Shown: piece after piece, positions 31,056 through 41,753 of the stretch
Numbering within the stretch: the stretch's first letter is position 1
Layout: every line of letters starts with the position of its first letter
Assembly: GCF_040869045.1 (NCBI RefSeq)
Contig: NW_027136915.1
Location: 248,001 to 312,000, forward strand
Direction: 5' to 3'
DNA from: Eurosta solidaginis
Taxonomy: Eukaryota > Arthropoda > Insecta > Diptera > Tephritidae
Length of the DNA stretch: 64,000 bases
Translations under genes and position numbers: made by a program
The notes under the pieces: generated by a model
The model's database searches: none
What the model saw: the letters and a program-made list of their open reading frames with translations, nothing else
What the model was told of the DNA's origin: nothing

Positions 31056-32992
31056 AAGTAATGACAAAGTATATGAGCAACGGTTAGGAATGCCTATGGG
31101 GTCACCAGCCTCGCCAGTTATAGCGGATATAGTTATGGAAGTATGCAGCCACCGTGGTGTGATGGTAGCGTGCTCCGCCTATCACACCGTATGCCCTGGG
31201 TTCAACTCCCGGGCAAAGCAACATCAAAATTTTAGAAATAAGATTTTTCAATTAGAAGAAAATTTTTCTAAGCGGGGTCGCCCCTCGGCAGTGTTTGGCA
31301 AGCACTCCGGGTGTATTTCTGCCATGAAAAGCTCTCAGTGAAAACTCATCTGCTTTGCAGATGCCGTTCGGAGTCGGCATAAAACATGTAGGTCCCGTCC
31401 GGCCAATTTGTAGGGAAAATCAAGAGGAGCACACCGCAAATTGGAAGAGAAGCTCGGCCTTAGATCTCTTCGGAGGTTATCGCGCCTTACATTTATTTTT
31501 TTTTTTAGTTGTGGAAGAGATACTGACAAAATTTGAGCTAGAGTCCAAAGAAAAACCAAGGCTGCTAACAAAATATGTGGACGACATCTTTGCTGTTGTC
31601 AAAAAAGAACACATTCAAAATATGCTCCACATGCTTAATACGTACCACAAGAACATACAATTTACAGTAGAGATGGAAAGGATGGTCAACTCCCCTACCT
31701 CGATACGTTAATAGTCAGAAAGAATAATAAGTTACTTATTGACTGGTATCAGAAACCAACGTCTTCTGGAAGGCTGATAAGCTACAACTCCAAGCATGAA
31801 AGAAGGACAATAATAAGCACGGCGAAAAATTTTATTAGAAGGGTTCTCACAATCAGTGATGAGGTTTTCCACGAGAAAAATATTAAAATAATTAAAGTAA
31901 CCCTGGAACAGAACGACTTTCCCAAAGAGTTAATAAATAGACCTATCCACAATTTTCATACCACGAAAAATAATGAAGAAAAAAGAACGGACACGGCCAA
32001 CAAAAAGTATTTGACAATGGAATATGTTTCAGGATTATCGGAGAGGAAAGGAGCTCCAATCTATACGACAAGGATAGCTATAATCTAGCGTTCACGTACA
32101 AAAATACACTAAGGCAAGTTTTTAATAACATAAAGGATAAGATCCCCAGGTTCGAGAAATCTGACGTAGTTTATCGAATCCCATGCAACGGCGACGGGTC
32201 CCGCGTATGCGACAAGGTATATGTGGGGACAACAAAACTCAAGCTCGTGACAAGGATTTCCGGTCACAGGTCAAACATAAAATTAAGGAACAGTTTTTCA
32301 GGAAATAAGACGGCCCTATCTGCTCACTGCAATGATACAGGACATCACCCTGATTTTGAGAACGTAAATATATTGGAGAAGGAAAAACATTACCAAAAAC
32401 GCTATACCTTAGAAATGCTACATATATTGAACACTCCTTGTGAAAAGCGAATTAATTTTAAAATGGACACTGCCCACTGTGCGAGTGCTTATCGCAAGTT
32501 GATTTTGAAACAACAGCAACATACACCGCGCTCACTTAAATAAGAATATTCAGCATCCAGCATACTTCAAGACAACAACTAAGCAAAAGGGGGTTGATAT
32601 ACATACTAAGTTATGTCTTATTGTTACATGTATTTTATTATTGTAAAATTTTGGTTTATACTTACTGTTCATGAAAATTTGTTTACATTTGCGGTATTCT
32701 GTACATTTGTTTATTTTTCATGCTTTCGCTTTTTGTACCTTCAACACAGATTTTTGGCCATTGTAAATTTAGTCGATCGAACATATTTATATGAGTAAGT
32801 CGCTTATTATATGTATATACGTAAACATTATGTAGAATACGTTCTAATGGTTTGTTTTTTTATACCCCTAGGCCCGAAGAGGGCTTTAGAATAAAGCCGA
32901 AATATCGACAAGAATAAATTATACAACTATAATACAAAAAGTTGTGTTTTTATTTAAATTGGCCTTCAGCTCAAAAATTTAAAAATATATCA
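31056..32992 (+). mobile_element. Penelope-like element, copy 2, 5'-truncated and split by a SINE
   Basis: It begins inside the RT (NDKVYEQRLGMPMGSPASP, 31,062-31,120), is interrupted by a SINE (31,142-31,505), and resumes with LLTKYVDDIFAVVKKEH to the GIY-YIG end (TGHHPDFENVNILEKEKHYQ) with a stop at 32,543. A 3' region matching copy 1 runs to about 32,992. Frames are broken near 31,680 and 32,045. DNA identity to copy 1 is about 97%, so both inserted fairly recently. Orientation is opposite to copy 1. Confidence 0.92.
31142..31505 (+). mobile_element. tRNA-derived SINE inserted in Penelope copy 2
   Basis: A tRNA-like head carries an A box (TGGTGTGATGGT, 31,155-31,166) and a B box (GGTTCAACTCC, 31,199-31,209), the internal promoter of RNA polymerase III. 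A ~290-bp body follows and the element ends in a T run. It is flanked by 12-bp target duplications, TAGTTATGGAAG (31,130-31,141) and TAGTTGTGGAAG (31,506-31,517), one mismatch apart. Removing it restores continuity with copy 1 of the Penelope element. It encodes no protein. Confidence 0.9.
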
Positions 32993-33225
32993 TGTAAATG
33001 GTACTTTTTCCGAAATAAATGAAGTTTATATGAATGGCAAGAAATATATCATACGGTTTCCATTAATTTTTCTTATCGTCCTAGCTCTAGGTCACGGCGA
33101 AGGCAAGGATGATGCCGTCGCGAATCCGGCGCGCACGTTTAATTTTAGAATCTAGTTTTAAGACAAATCGTGGTCGAGGACGCTCGGGCGGAGTCTGGGA
33201 TGTTGCGTATCGCAAGGGGCCGTCA

Positions 33226-33624
33226 TGTTTAGGCCAGACGCCTAAATTCTTATTAATTTGCGCCACCCTAATAGCACCATATTATCGACGACTAGTTCGC
33301 CCACATGCGTGTATAGGTGTATATGGATAGGGTTATGTTGTCCGCACACATATACATGCATGCCATTAAAACTGTGTGGGGAAGCTTCCCCTTAAAACCG
33401 GAGACTTTTTCCACGGTTCAACGGTTGTCCTCGATAAGGCAACCGTCTACTTTTCCAGCGAGCGTTGTGCGAACCACAGCTACCACCGTCCGACGAGCCC
33501 GGCCACACATTCTTATAAAATGTAAATTATTGTTCTAATTTAACTTTCACTATAATAAAGAAATTATTATAACGAGAAATATCTCTCGCCTTTCTTTTTC
33601 TTTTCATTTAAATTTATCCCAAAC
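33226..33624 (+). repeat. BEL-type LTR, solo or truncated
   Basis: Starts TGTTTAGGCC and is preceded by GTTGCGTATCGCAAGGGG, the same purine-rich lead-in that precedes the LTR at 59,725. It shares scattered blocks with the LTRs at 47,746 and 59,725, including ATTATAACGAGAAAT near 33,569, but is well diverged. The right end is uncertain. Sequence upstream (33,060-33,225) is probably the 3' internal tail of the same element, so this is a 3' LTR remnant. Confidence 0.65.
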
Positions 33625-33625
33625 G

Positions 33626-33675
33626 CAATTGTGGTGCCTCCACTCCGTTGCCGAGTTTGCGACACACCACAATTG
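33626..33675. repeat. 11-bp perfect inverted repeat
   Basis: CAATTGTGGTG (33,626-33,636) and CACCACAATTG (33,665-33,675) are exact inverse complements separated by 28 bp. The pair sits at the junction of the BEL-type LTR and the foldback element. It may be the end of a small element or chance. Confidence 0.7.
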
Positions 33676-33685
33676 TACAGTATGT

Positions 33686-34465
33686 GTCACACCCATTTCA
33701 CAAAGTTTTTTTCTAAAGTTATATTTTGCGTCAATAGACCAATCCAATTACTATGTTTCATCCCTATTTTCGTATTTGGTATATTATTATGGCATTTTTT
33801 TCATTTTTAGTAATTTTCGATATCGAAAAAGTGGGCGTGGTCATAGTCGGATCTCGGCCATTTTTTACACCAATATAAAGTGATTTCAGATAAGTACGTG
33901 AAATGAGTTTAGTGAAGATATATCGATTTTTGCTCAAGATATCGTGTTAACGGCCGAGCGGAAGGACAGGCAGTTGAATGTGTATAAAAATTGGGCGTGG
34001 CTTCAACCGATTTCGCCTTGTTTCACAGAAAACAGTTATCGTCCTGGAATCTAAGCCTCTACCAAATTTCACAAGGATTAGTAATGTTTTGTTCGACATA
34101 TGGCACTATGACGATAACCGTTTTCTGTAAAAGAGGGCGAAATCGGTTGAAGCCACGCCCAGTTTTTATACACATTAGATCGCCTGTCCTTCCGCTCGGC
34201 CGTTAACACGGTAACTTGAGCAAAAATCGATATATCTTTACTAAACTCAGTTCACATAATTATCTGAACACACTTTGTATTGGCATAAAAAATGGCCGAA
34301 ATCCGACTATGACCACGCCCACTTTTTTGATTTCGACAATTACGAAAAATGAAAAAATGCCATAATTCTGTGCCAAATACGAAAAAAGGGATGAAAAATG
34401 GTAATTGCATTGGTTTATTGACGCAAAATATAACTTTAGAAAAAAACTTTGTAAAATGGGTATTG
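33686..34465. mobile_element. Foldback element, two ~350-bp inverted arms
   Basis: The left arm (about 33,686-34,042) and right arm (about 34,100-34,465) are inverse complements at roughly 88-90% identity, with a ~60-bp spacer. Matching phrases include GGGCGTGGTCATAGTCGG with CCGACTATGACCACGCCC, and GGCCGAGCGGAAGGACAGG with its complement. No coding frame of note exists. RNA from it would fold into one long hairpin. Confidence 0.88.
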
Positions 34466-35080
34466 AAATATTTAAATTTATAAAACGAAATGTTTGTGGT
34501 TTGAATGTCTGAACATCAATTAATTTATTAAACAAATTCTTTTTATTTTATAGATACATTCTTAACCTACCCATTCATAATTACCTTAATACTAAAAATA
34601 TGTACATTTGTATTAACACTAATCATACATGTAAATTTTTATACACGGTATGCATACATGTAGATTTGTAAGCATGATATGCTTACCTGTAGATTTGTAT
34701 GCATAGTCTGGATACATGTAGATTTGTATTCACACTATGCATACATGTAGATTTGTATGCATAGTCTGCATGCATGTATATTTGTATGCATGCTATGCAT
34801 ATATGTAAATATGTATGCATTCGTCAGCAAATCGGTATTCTGTCTGGTTAATTCTCATGATTGGTTGTATGTAAATACTTTGGTGAGAAACTAAAATTGA
34901 TAATAAGCAGAATTTATTATTTGTGAACAGACAAGGGTTTCATATTCGGCATTCTATTGATGTTAGGTAACCGCTGTGTTAGGTCAATAATTTGTATAAT
35001 ATTGTAATACGATTGAGCTGTTAAAAATGTATTGCATAGGAGTTCATGATGTGTAATGCCGAAAAATGTATTGCATAGGG
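34466..35080 (+). repeat. Gypsy LTR fragment (same family as G1/G2)
   Basis: The block from AATATTTAAATTTATAAAACG to TGTATTGCATAGG matches 41,889-42,472 and the complement of 63,290-63,860. It includes the array of ATGTAGATTTGTATGCAT-type units (34,620-34,830). The left end was replaced by the foldback element and no internal region follows, so this is a truncated or solo LTR. Confidence 0.88.
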
Positions 35081-35479
35081 CTATACCATCCGCCTTAGAA
35101 AAAGAGGATTATATAATTGTTTTGTGAACAATTGTATAAGACTCTTTGTTTGCATTTAGATGATTTTTATATTTTACTGTAACTTAATATTGTACTGAAA
35201 GAGTTTTGGATTTAATTTCTGATTTGCTGACCTTCATACTTTTATTATTTGCATCTTACATATATTTTTTTTTGTTTTTTGTACAAGTCCCTTTTTTTCA
35301 AAATTTAAAATTTTTAGATATAGAAATTTTTAAATTTTACTTATTTTATTTATTTTATTTGTTTTATTGCCGGATTCTAAATATGTCGACCCATCTAAAA
35401 TCCGCTTCTTTTTAAAAGTTTTTATTAAATAATTGGGTAAATTGGAATGATTATTTGTTTTAAATTAACAAAAGATATT
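35081..35479. other. AT-rich; probable 3' end of the mdg1-like element
   Basis: No coding region. This follows the integrase stop of the mdg1-like element on the minus strand and may contain its 3' LTR remnant, but no matching 5' LTR could be paired by eye. Confidence 0.4.
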
Positions 35480-36651
35480 TTAAATGGGTTTAAGTCTATT
35501 CTTATGGACTATTATTTCTTTTGTTTTGTTTGTACTATCTCTATTTCGTATGCTATTAGGTATTAACGTATAATTATTATTTTTGTCTATACTTTTTACT
35601 TTATAACTTCCTTTGTACTTATTATCTAGCTTATGGCTAGCTTCTCCTCTTACTAATACTAAATCTCCTAATTTTATTTCCTTACTGGTGCTACTTTTGT
35701 CGTAAGTGACTTTTTGTTTTTCTTTAGCTTCTTTCACTAATTTTCTAGCTCTTTGTTGTGATATTTGAAGTATATATTTAATTTCCTTATCATATGCCTC
35801 GTGATTATATACTGGACTTATTTTATTCTCGTTTAAGAGTTCGTACATCGGGGGATTTTTCGCAAATATAAGCTCGTAAGGGCAATATCCGTGTACGGTC
35901 GATGGGGTCGTGTTGTAGAAGTACGCGAAATATTTTAGGTATTCATCCCAATCATCTTTGTCACTGGATATGTATGAACGTACATATTCATTAAACGTTC
36001 TATGACTACGCTCTACAGTGCCCAAAGTTTGATGATGGTATGATGTTGAGCTTTTGTGCTCAACTTTTAGCAATTTGCACAGCTCTTCGAATAATTTATT
36101 TTTGTTTCGGTTTCAATATCTGTTAGGATTGTTTTCATGGGACCATAAATCAAACTGAAATGCTCGAATATAGCTTTAGCAACTGTTATCGCATGTTTGG
36201 TCGAGACTGGGATTGGTACCAAGTATTTTGTGAGATCGCATATAATGGTAACTGCGTATTCGTTTCCGTTTATTGACCTTGGCAATGGTCCTACCGTATC
36301 GATCTGTACTATATCGAAACCCCTAGGAGGTGTCTCCGTTATTGTCATTGGCTCTTTTATATGCTTATTTGTTTTATTCTTCTTACAGTGGATGCAGTTA
36401 TTTACGTATTTCTTTATGCCACCTCGCATATTTTTCCAGCAATAGCTTTGTTTGATTTTCTTTATCATGCGATTTATTCCTGGGTGGCCACCACTAATAG
36501 GATCGTCATGATATTTCTGCAGAATTTCTCTAATTTTCCCGGGACTAGTCACGTACACAACCTCTGGGGTTAGTGCAATTGTTAATTTTTTGAGAACCCT
36601 ATTTCCTAATTCAATAAATTTGCCTACTCGAGTATAATTACTTTTAAACAA
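35480..36651 (-). pseudogene. mdg1-like integrase
   Basis: The zinc site HDDPISGGHPGINRM...CIHCKKNK and the catalytic core (VQIDTVGPLP; KTILTD; TVERSHRTFNEY) are recognisable. One frameshift near 36,080, just after the second catalytic Asp, splits the domain. The C-terminus reads GDLVLVRGEASHKLDNKYKG and ends NRLKPI. The enzyme would insert the element's cDNA. Confidence 0.88.
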
Positions 36652-36659
36652 TTAGTCCC

Positions 36660-37472
36660 CTAAGGACAACTGTATCTTTTCAAGTCATAAATTGGCGGCT
36701 TATTTTCGAGCCTGATAAAGAATTGTCCTAAGTCAATTTTATCATCTACAATTAGGTTCCTTGTATTTATAGTGCTACAAATTTTCTTTCCCTTTTTGAA
36801 ATATAATTTCGAGGGATTGAAAACGAGCCTGACATGTCTTTTTACTTCAAATTTATTTAGCGCTTCATATGTTTTGGGGTTCTCAGTGTGACTTTCTTGA
36901 ATTTTAGCATTATTTTTTATATTTTTAGCTGTTGATCTAGTTGTGACTTTCATTATTTTGCATGCTTCCACTGACATTTCTTTTAAATTTGTTATGTTAA
37001 TGCGAGAAAATGCGTCCGCGATGTGAGTTTCTTTTCCAGCAATGTACTCCACTTCGAAATCATACTCCTCTAAATCAAGTCTTATTCGTGATAACTTAGA
37101 TGAAGGGCTTTTCATCGAGAAAAGGTATGTTAAGGGGCGATGGTCGGTTTTAATTTTGAATTTTCTGCCATAAACGTATGGTCTGAAGAAGGTTATGGCC
37201 CAATGGATTGCTGCTAGTTCTTTTTCTATTGTAGCTTTATTTGTTTCGCCTTTTGTGAAGGATATAGAAGCGTAAGCAATTGGTAACTGTTTGGCGTCAT
37301 ATTCTTGGCTAAGGACTGCTCCGCAAGCATACCCACTAACGTCTGTTGTTATGCAGAATTCTTTATTGAAGTCGGGGTATTGCAAAGGTTTTGGGCTGAT
37401 TAATGCTTCCTTTAAATAGACAAAAGCTTTTGACATTCTTCTACCCAGTCGAAGGAAATGTTCTTTTTGCAA
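36660..37472 (-). pseudogene. mdg1-like RNase H
   Basis: Motifs FCITTDVSGYACGAVLSQE, NKATIEKELAAIHWAITFF, GRKFKIKTDHRPLTYLF and the tail EYIAGKETHIADAFSR give a complete RNase H. It joins the RT across a frame break near 37,475. It would degrade the RNA strand during reverse transcription. Confidence 0.88.
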
Positions 37473-37479
37473 AGCCTAG

Positions 37480-38277
37480 TTAATTTTCTTCAGTATTCTG
37501 CGAAATTCGGTACAAATCTTTGTAATAATTGCAGAACGCTACGAATCTTTTAACTTCATCTGCTGTTTTTGGTGTTGGGTAATTTTGAACTGTTTCAAAT
37601 TTGCTTGGGTCGGGTAGTATTCCCTCGCTTGTGCATTTATGTCCTAAATAAGTTACCTCTTCGCTGAAGAATAGGCGTTTATCTGGATGCAATTTTAAGT
37701 TGTATTTCCTACAAGTAGAGAAAACATCTCTTAAGTTTTTCAGCATGTGTTTTTCTGAACACCCTAGTACAACTAAATCATCCATATATAGAAATGCTTG
37801 TGATGGTTTGAGGCCTGCAAATGCCAGTGTCATCATTCTTTGGAATGAGTTTGGTGCTACTTTTAATCCATAGGGTAGTCTTTTAAATCTATATGTACCA
37901 TTTTCTGCTGTGAACGAGGTTATATCTCTAAAATCTTGGTATAATTCTATTTGGTGGAAACCCGACATAAGGTCAAGGCATGAAAAATATTTTGCTCTTC
38001 GAAGTTGGTCTAAAATATCGTCAATTCTTGGAAGTGGGAATTTATCCGCTGCTAGTTTTTTGTTTACTTGTCTGTAGTCAACTACCAGTCTCGATCTTTT
38101 TTCAGTATTACCTGGTAGTGATTTTTTTGGTACCAGTAAAATTGGGCTATTATACTCTGATATTGAGGGTTCTATAATGTCATCTTCGATCAATTTATTA
38201 AACTGTTGGCTTATTTCCCCTTTTTGTGTCTCGGGCAATCTATAGTTTTTTATGTATACTTTTGTGTCATCTTTCAT
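37480..38277 (-). pseudogene. mdg1-like reverse transcriptase
   Basis: About 265 residues are open: PILLVPKKS, LVVDYRQVNKKLAADKF, GFHQIEL, FKRLPYGLKVAPNSFQRMM and the catalytic YMDD at about 37,778-37,789, then LKLHPDKRLFFSEEVTYLGH. The frame ends early at EEN. The start of pol lies beyond a stop near 38,472. Confidence 0.88.
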
Positions 38278-38699
38278 GTGTAATTTTTGCTTATAAAAAT
38301 TATTAGAGGAAATTGGTTCTGTTTCCAGTGCAAATATGTCTATGAATTCTGTGCATAATGAGGTTAGTTGTGAATTGACAAATTTCGGGAAATTTTTAGT
38401 TAATATTTTTAATTTTTCTGTGTTATTACCCTGTTTAGTGTGTGTGTTAGTTTTAATTAAATTGTAGTCATCTCAATTTTCAGTATGTATTTTGTAATTT
38501 GGAATAGTTGTGTTTTTATGTGTGGTGTTTATAATTCTAACAAAAGTTTGTTCTTTATTTGTGATTGTGTTCGCTATGAAAATGCCTTCAGATAATTGTT
38601 GATGGGGTATGAAGATGGTTTTATTATCAGTTATCACTGTTACTTCTCTAATGACTTCAGATCTAGCAGGGATCGTAATTGTGTTAGCGGAAAGGTAAT

Positions 38700-39080
38700 T
38701 TGTTAGGTACATGGTCTTAGGATTAGTTTATCCTCTGTTCTGCCATAATATTGAATACAATTATATTTCTTTATAAAGTCCAAACCTATTATTTCATCGC
38801 ACGGTATTGGAAAGACGTCTCCTACGACGTGAAATTTATGATAAATTAGAAGGCCATCGCCTTTTAAATCAGCTTTAATTGTGCCTAATGTACTGGTTAT
38901 ACCCTGACCAATGCCCTTTAGGTCTGTTATTTGTTCTGTATTTATTTTTGTATGATTAAGTACTTGATACTATTTAATTATGGAGATATCTGCTCCTGTG
39001 TCTACTAAAAAATTTGAAATTGAGTTATTTAAAGATGTTTTTGTAGATATATAACTATTTAAGTGTAAATTTAGTACACC
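38700..39080 (-). pseudogene. mdg1-like aspartic protease region
   Basis: In the minus frame near 39,005-38,980 the motif LVDTGADISII is visible, the D-T-G active site of a retropepsin, followed within a few codons by a stop. The remaining sequence continues in the same frame with GLDFIKKYNC near 38,790. It would cleave the polyprotein. Confidence 0.75.
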
Positions 39081-39087
39081 TATTTTC

Positions 39088-40262
39088 CTATCTACTGATT
39101 TTGAAGTGGAGTTTCTTGGTTTTCCTGCTGGGTAAAATTTCGCACGTTACGCGTCTGATTGTACTGTCTGTTGTCATTTTGGGTTTGTGCTCCTCTTTGG
39201 GCATTATTATTTGTTCTCGAATTATTATTGTATCTCGGATGTGGTCTAAATCTTCTGCCTCGGTAACCTCCACGGAAATTACTTCGATATTGATTTTGTT
39301 GCCGGATATTTAAAATTGTGTTCGAGCTGCCTGTGATTTCCGTGCAGCTGTTTGTGAATTTTGAAATTGCGTCGTTCATTGTTGTGAACGTTCCCGCTTG
39401 CATAATTATTTTCACTTTATCATTGGAGCAGTTCTTGCACATAGCTTAGACTGCTGCTTGGGTAGCATATCTTGTTGCCAACTCTGGGTTTAATCCGTCC
39501 GAGATATAGGCTCCCTCCAATGACCTAGTTATCTTTTCTATCTCTTCAGTGTATTGATTTGCAGTTTTGCTACGCTGTTGGATATTCAGAAGTTTTGCTG
39601 TCAAAACTTCTACTGATTCGCCTTTGATTGCAGTTTTTAATTTTAGTTTTATTTGTGCGATTGTATTCTCATTACTTATGAAATTTCTTGCCGCGCCTTT
39701 TAGCTTAGTCTTTATCATGGTTATAGCTATGGCTTCATGATTATCCTTGATTTGGTCGAGGATATCGAGGGCATCTAAGAAACTATGCAAATTTTCAGGC
39801 TTGCCTTCAAACTCTGGCAGCACTGATGAGGCGGTTTTGATGAATTCTACTACGGTTTGTTGCATTGTGATATTTATGAGTGGGATTTCCAGTGGTTTAT
39901 TTTCTTCTATTGACGAAGTGTGACTCAATGCTGGTGATGGGGTGCGAATTTGGGTCAATTCAATTAGAATTGAGTTAAAGTCAATTTGGAGTTTTTCTTC
40001 TACTGTAGTTGGTATAGTTATTTCTATGTTGTATCTAGCTAAAGAGGATACCAATTTGTCTCGCTTGGTGTTCTTTAGTGAGTATATTATTTACCCTATT
40101 GATTTCTTGTCCTATATTATTTAGGGCTTCTACGATCGTGTTTAAGTGTTTCACTATAGTTTCTGGCTTTGTCGTGATGTTTTTATTTATGCACTTGTAT
40201 GCTTTTTCTGCCTTAATTTTCTCTTCGGATAACGCTTCAAAGATTTGTTCCCATTTGTTCAT
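39088..40262 (-). pseudogene. mdg1-like gag
   Basis: A start at 40,262 (MNKWEQIFEALSEEK) leads through two frames into FEGKPENLHSFLDALDIL and a basic Arg/Gly/Asn-rich end (FRGGYRGRRFRPHPR). No CCHC knuckle is present; the basic tail probably binds RNA, as in this group. Frame changes near 40,050 and 39,444. Confidence 0.75.
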
Positions 40263-41010
40263 TTATATCTTGGGGAAGCATGAGTGAGAAAAAAAATTCT
40301 AAATTTGAAGGGTTTTTATGAGGACGAGTTAATCATTCCAATTTACTGAGAAAATGTTTACGTTAATTTGTACTGAGAATATTTTTATTTATTTTTTATT
40401 TCTTAATTCTCTAATTTTTTCTTTTAATTTTATTCTATCTTCCTTATTGGTTATAATATTTAATAATTTAAAAGTTTCAGCTATTTCCTTCTTTTTTTTT
40501 AAATTGTTTACCTCCCCGTTTTCTTCTTCTTTTTATTGGTGTTCTTTAGTGAGTATATTATTTACCCTATTGATTTCCTGTCCTATATTATTTAGGGCTT
40601 CTACGATCGTGTTTAAGTGTTTCACTATAGTTTCTGGCTTTATCGTGATGTTTTTATTTATGCACTTGTATGCTTTTTCTGGCTTAATTTTCTCTTCGGA
40701 TAACGCTTCAAAGATTTGTTCCCATTTGTTCATTTCTATCTTGGGGAAGCGTGAGTGAGAAAAAAAATCCTAAATTTGAAGTGTTTTTTATGAGGACGAG
40801 TTAATCATTCCAATTTACTGAGAAAATGTTTACGTTCATTTGTACTGAGAATATTTTTATTTATTTTTTATTTCTTAATTCTCTAATTTTTTATTTTAAT
40901 TTTATTCTATCTTCCTTATTGGTTGTAATATTTAATAATTTAAAAGTTTCAGCTATTTCCTTCTTTTTTTTTTAAATTGTTTATCTCCCCGTTTTCTTCT
41001 TCTTTTTATT
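40068..41010 (-). repeat. ~472-bp tandem duplication spanning gag start
   Basis: Sequence 40,068-40,540 is repeated at 40,541-41,010 with about 96% identity, including the gag start MNKWEQIFEALSEEK (second copy at 40,533-40,733) and a lysine-rich coding-like segment. Junction phrase: TTTTTATTGGTGTTC. It probably arose by replication slippage or unequal exchange after insertion. Confidence 0.88.
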
Positions 41011-41753
41011 GTCGGGGAAGGTATTATAGGAATTTCTTCCTTCTTGTAAAGTTTGTTTCGTCGCCGATACTCATCTATTTTAATCGGTGTTGGACCTTGC
41101 TTAGCTGTTTTATTTTTTTTTTAACTTCTTCTGCGATTTTTATAAATTCCTTAATGGTGTCTTCGCACTTTTTAAAAATTTTATGAAAATCTCCTCAGTT
41201 TTTATTTCTTGCATACTAAAGGAGATAGCTGAGCTTTTTCTTTTTTTGGTTTGAATTAAAAAAAAATTGTTCAAAATTCTACATATATATATTCTTCCTA
41301 TTTTTTTTTTTTTGATTAGATATAAGTCCTATTTTGCTCATAGTTTAGCGTCCATAAAGGCCGCCCAATTTGTTTCAAAATATACTTATGATATGCCGCT
41401 TTTCGCCAATCATGATGCCAGTTTAAATCGTAGTGCAAAGTTGTATACCGTCAGTCGAGTTGAAATATTATTCCATTTCTTCTATGCGCATCCAACTGTA
41501 TCCAAATTTGTGTGTCGCCAGTTTGGTTGAAATGTTATTCCACTTCTTCTATGCGCAATCAGCTGCGTCCAAATTTGTGTGTCGCCAGTTTGATTGAAAT
41601 GTTTTTTAAAAAACCTAATATCCGTTAATGCTCCTTGTCCAAGTAAAATATTCGCCAGTGTTCTTCATCTAGTATTCGCCAGTGCTCTTGATTAGTGTAA
41701 AAATTATATTGCTAGGACTTTTTGTTAGTCCTCTTTGGCACTAATGTGTGCCC
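41011..41753. other. Mixed remnant sequence with a 72-bp direct repeat
   Basis: A lysine/arginine-rich coding-like stretch on the minus strand (about 41,110-40,990) belongs to the mdg1-like element. At 41,447-41,600 a unit containing TTCTTCTATGCGCA and AATTTGTGTGTCGCCAGTTT is repeated twice in tandem (~72 bp). Two CGCCAGTG(T/C)TCTT phrases follow near 41,655 and 41,680. No gene is supported. Confidence 0.6.

Larger units (their letters stand above)
35480..41010 (-). mobile_element. Ty3/gypsy element of the mdg1/412 type
   Basis: Gag, protease, RT, RNase H and integrase occur in order from 40,262 down to 35,480 on the minus strand. The RT wording (VDYRQVNKKLAADKFPLPRI, YFSCLDLMSGFHQIEL) and an Arg/Gly-rich gag end without a zinc knuckle fit the mdg1/412/Stalker group. 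Frames are interrupted near 36,080, 36,655, 37,475, 38,470 and 38,970. A ~472-bp tandem duplication precedes gag. No env gene is seen. LTR borders were not resolved. Confidence 0.88.

Noticed and set aside
31142..31215. tRNA gene
   Set aside because: A and B boxes are present but the cloverleaf is incomplete and a ~290-bp body with target duplications follows; it is a SINE head.
35440..40350. Inverted 16-bp match (AATCATTCCAATTTAC) at 35,446 and 40,333 as element termini
   Set aside because: Too short and AT-rich, and both positions lie inside or beside the mdg1-like element without other terminal features.
35480..41010. Envelope gene in a gypsy element (errantivirus)
   Set aside because: No frame with signal peptide, furin-like site or membrane anchor lies downstream of integrase in any of the gypsy elements here.
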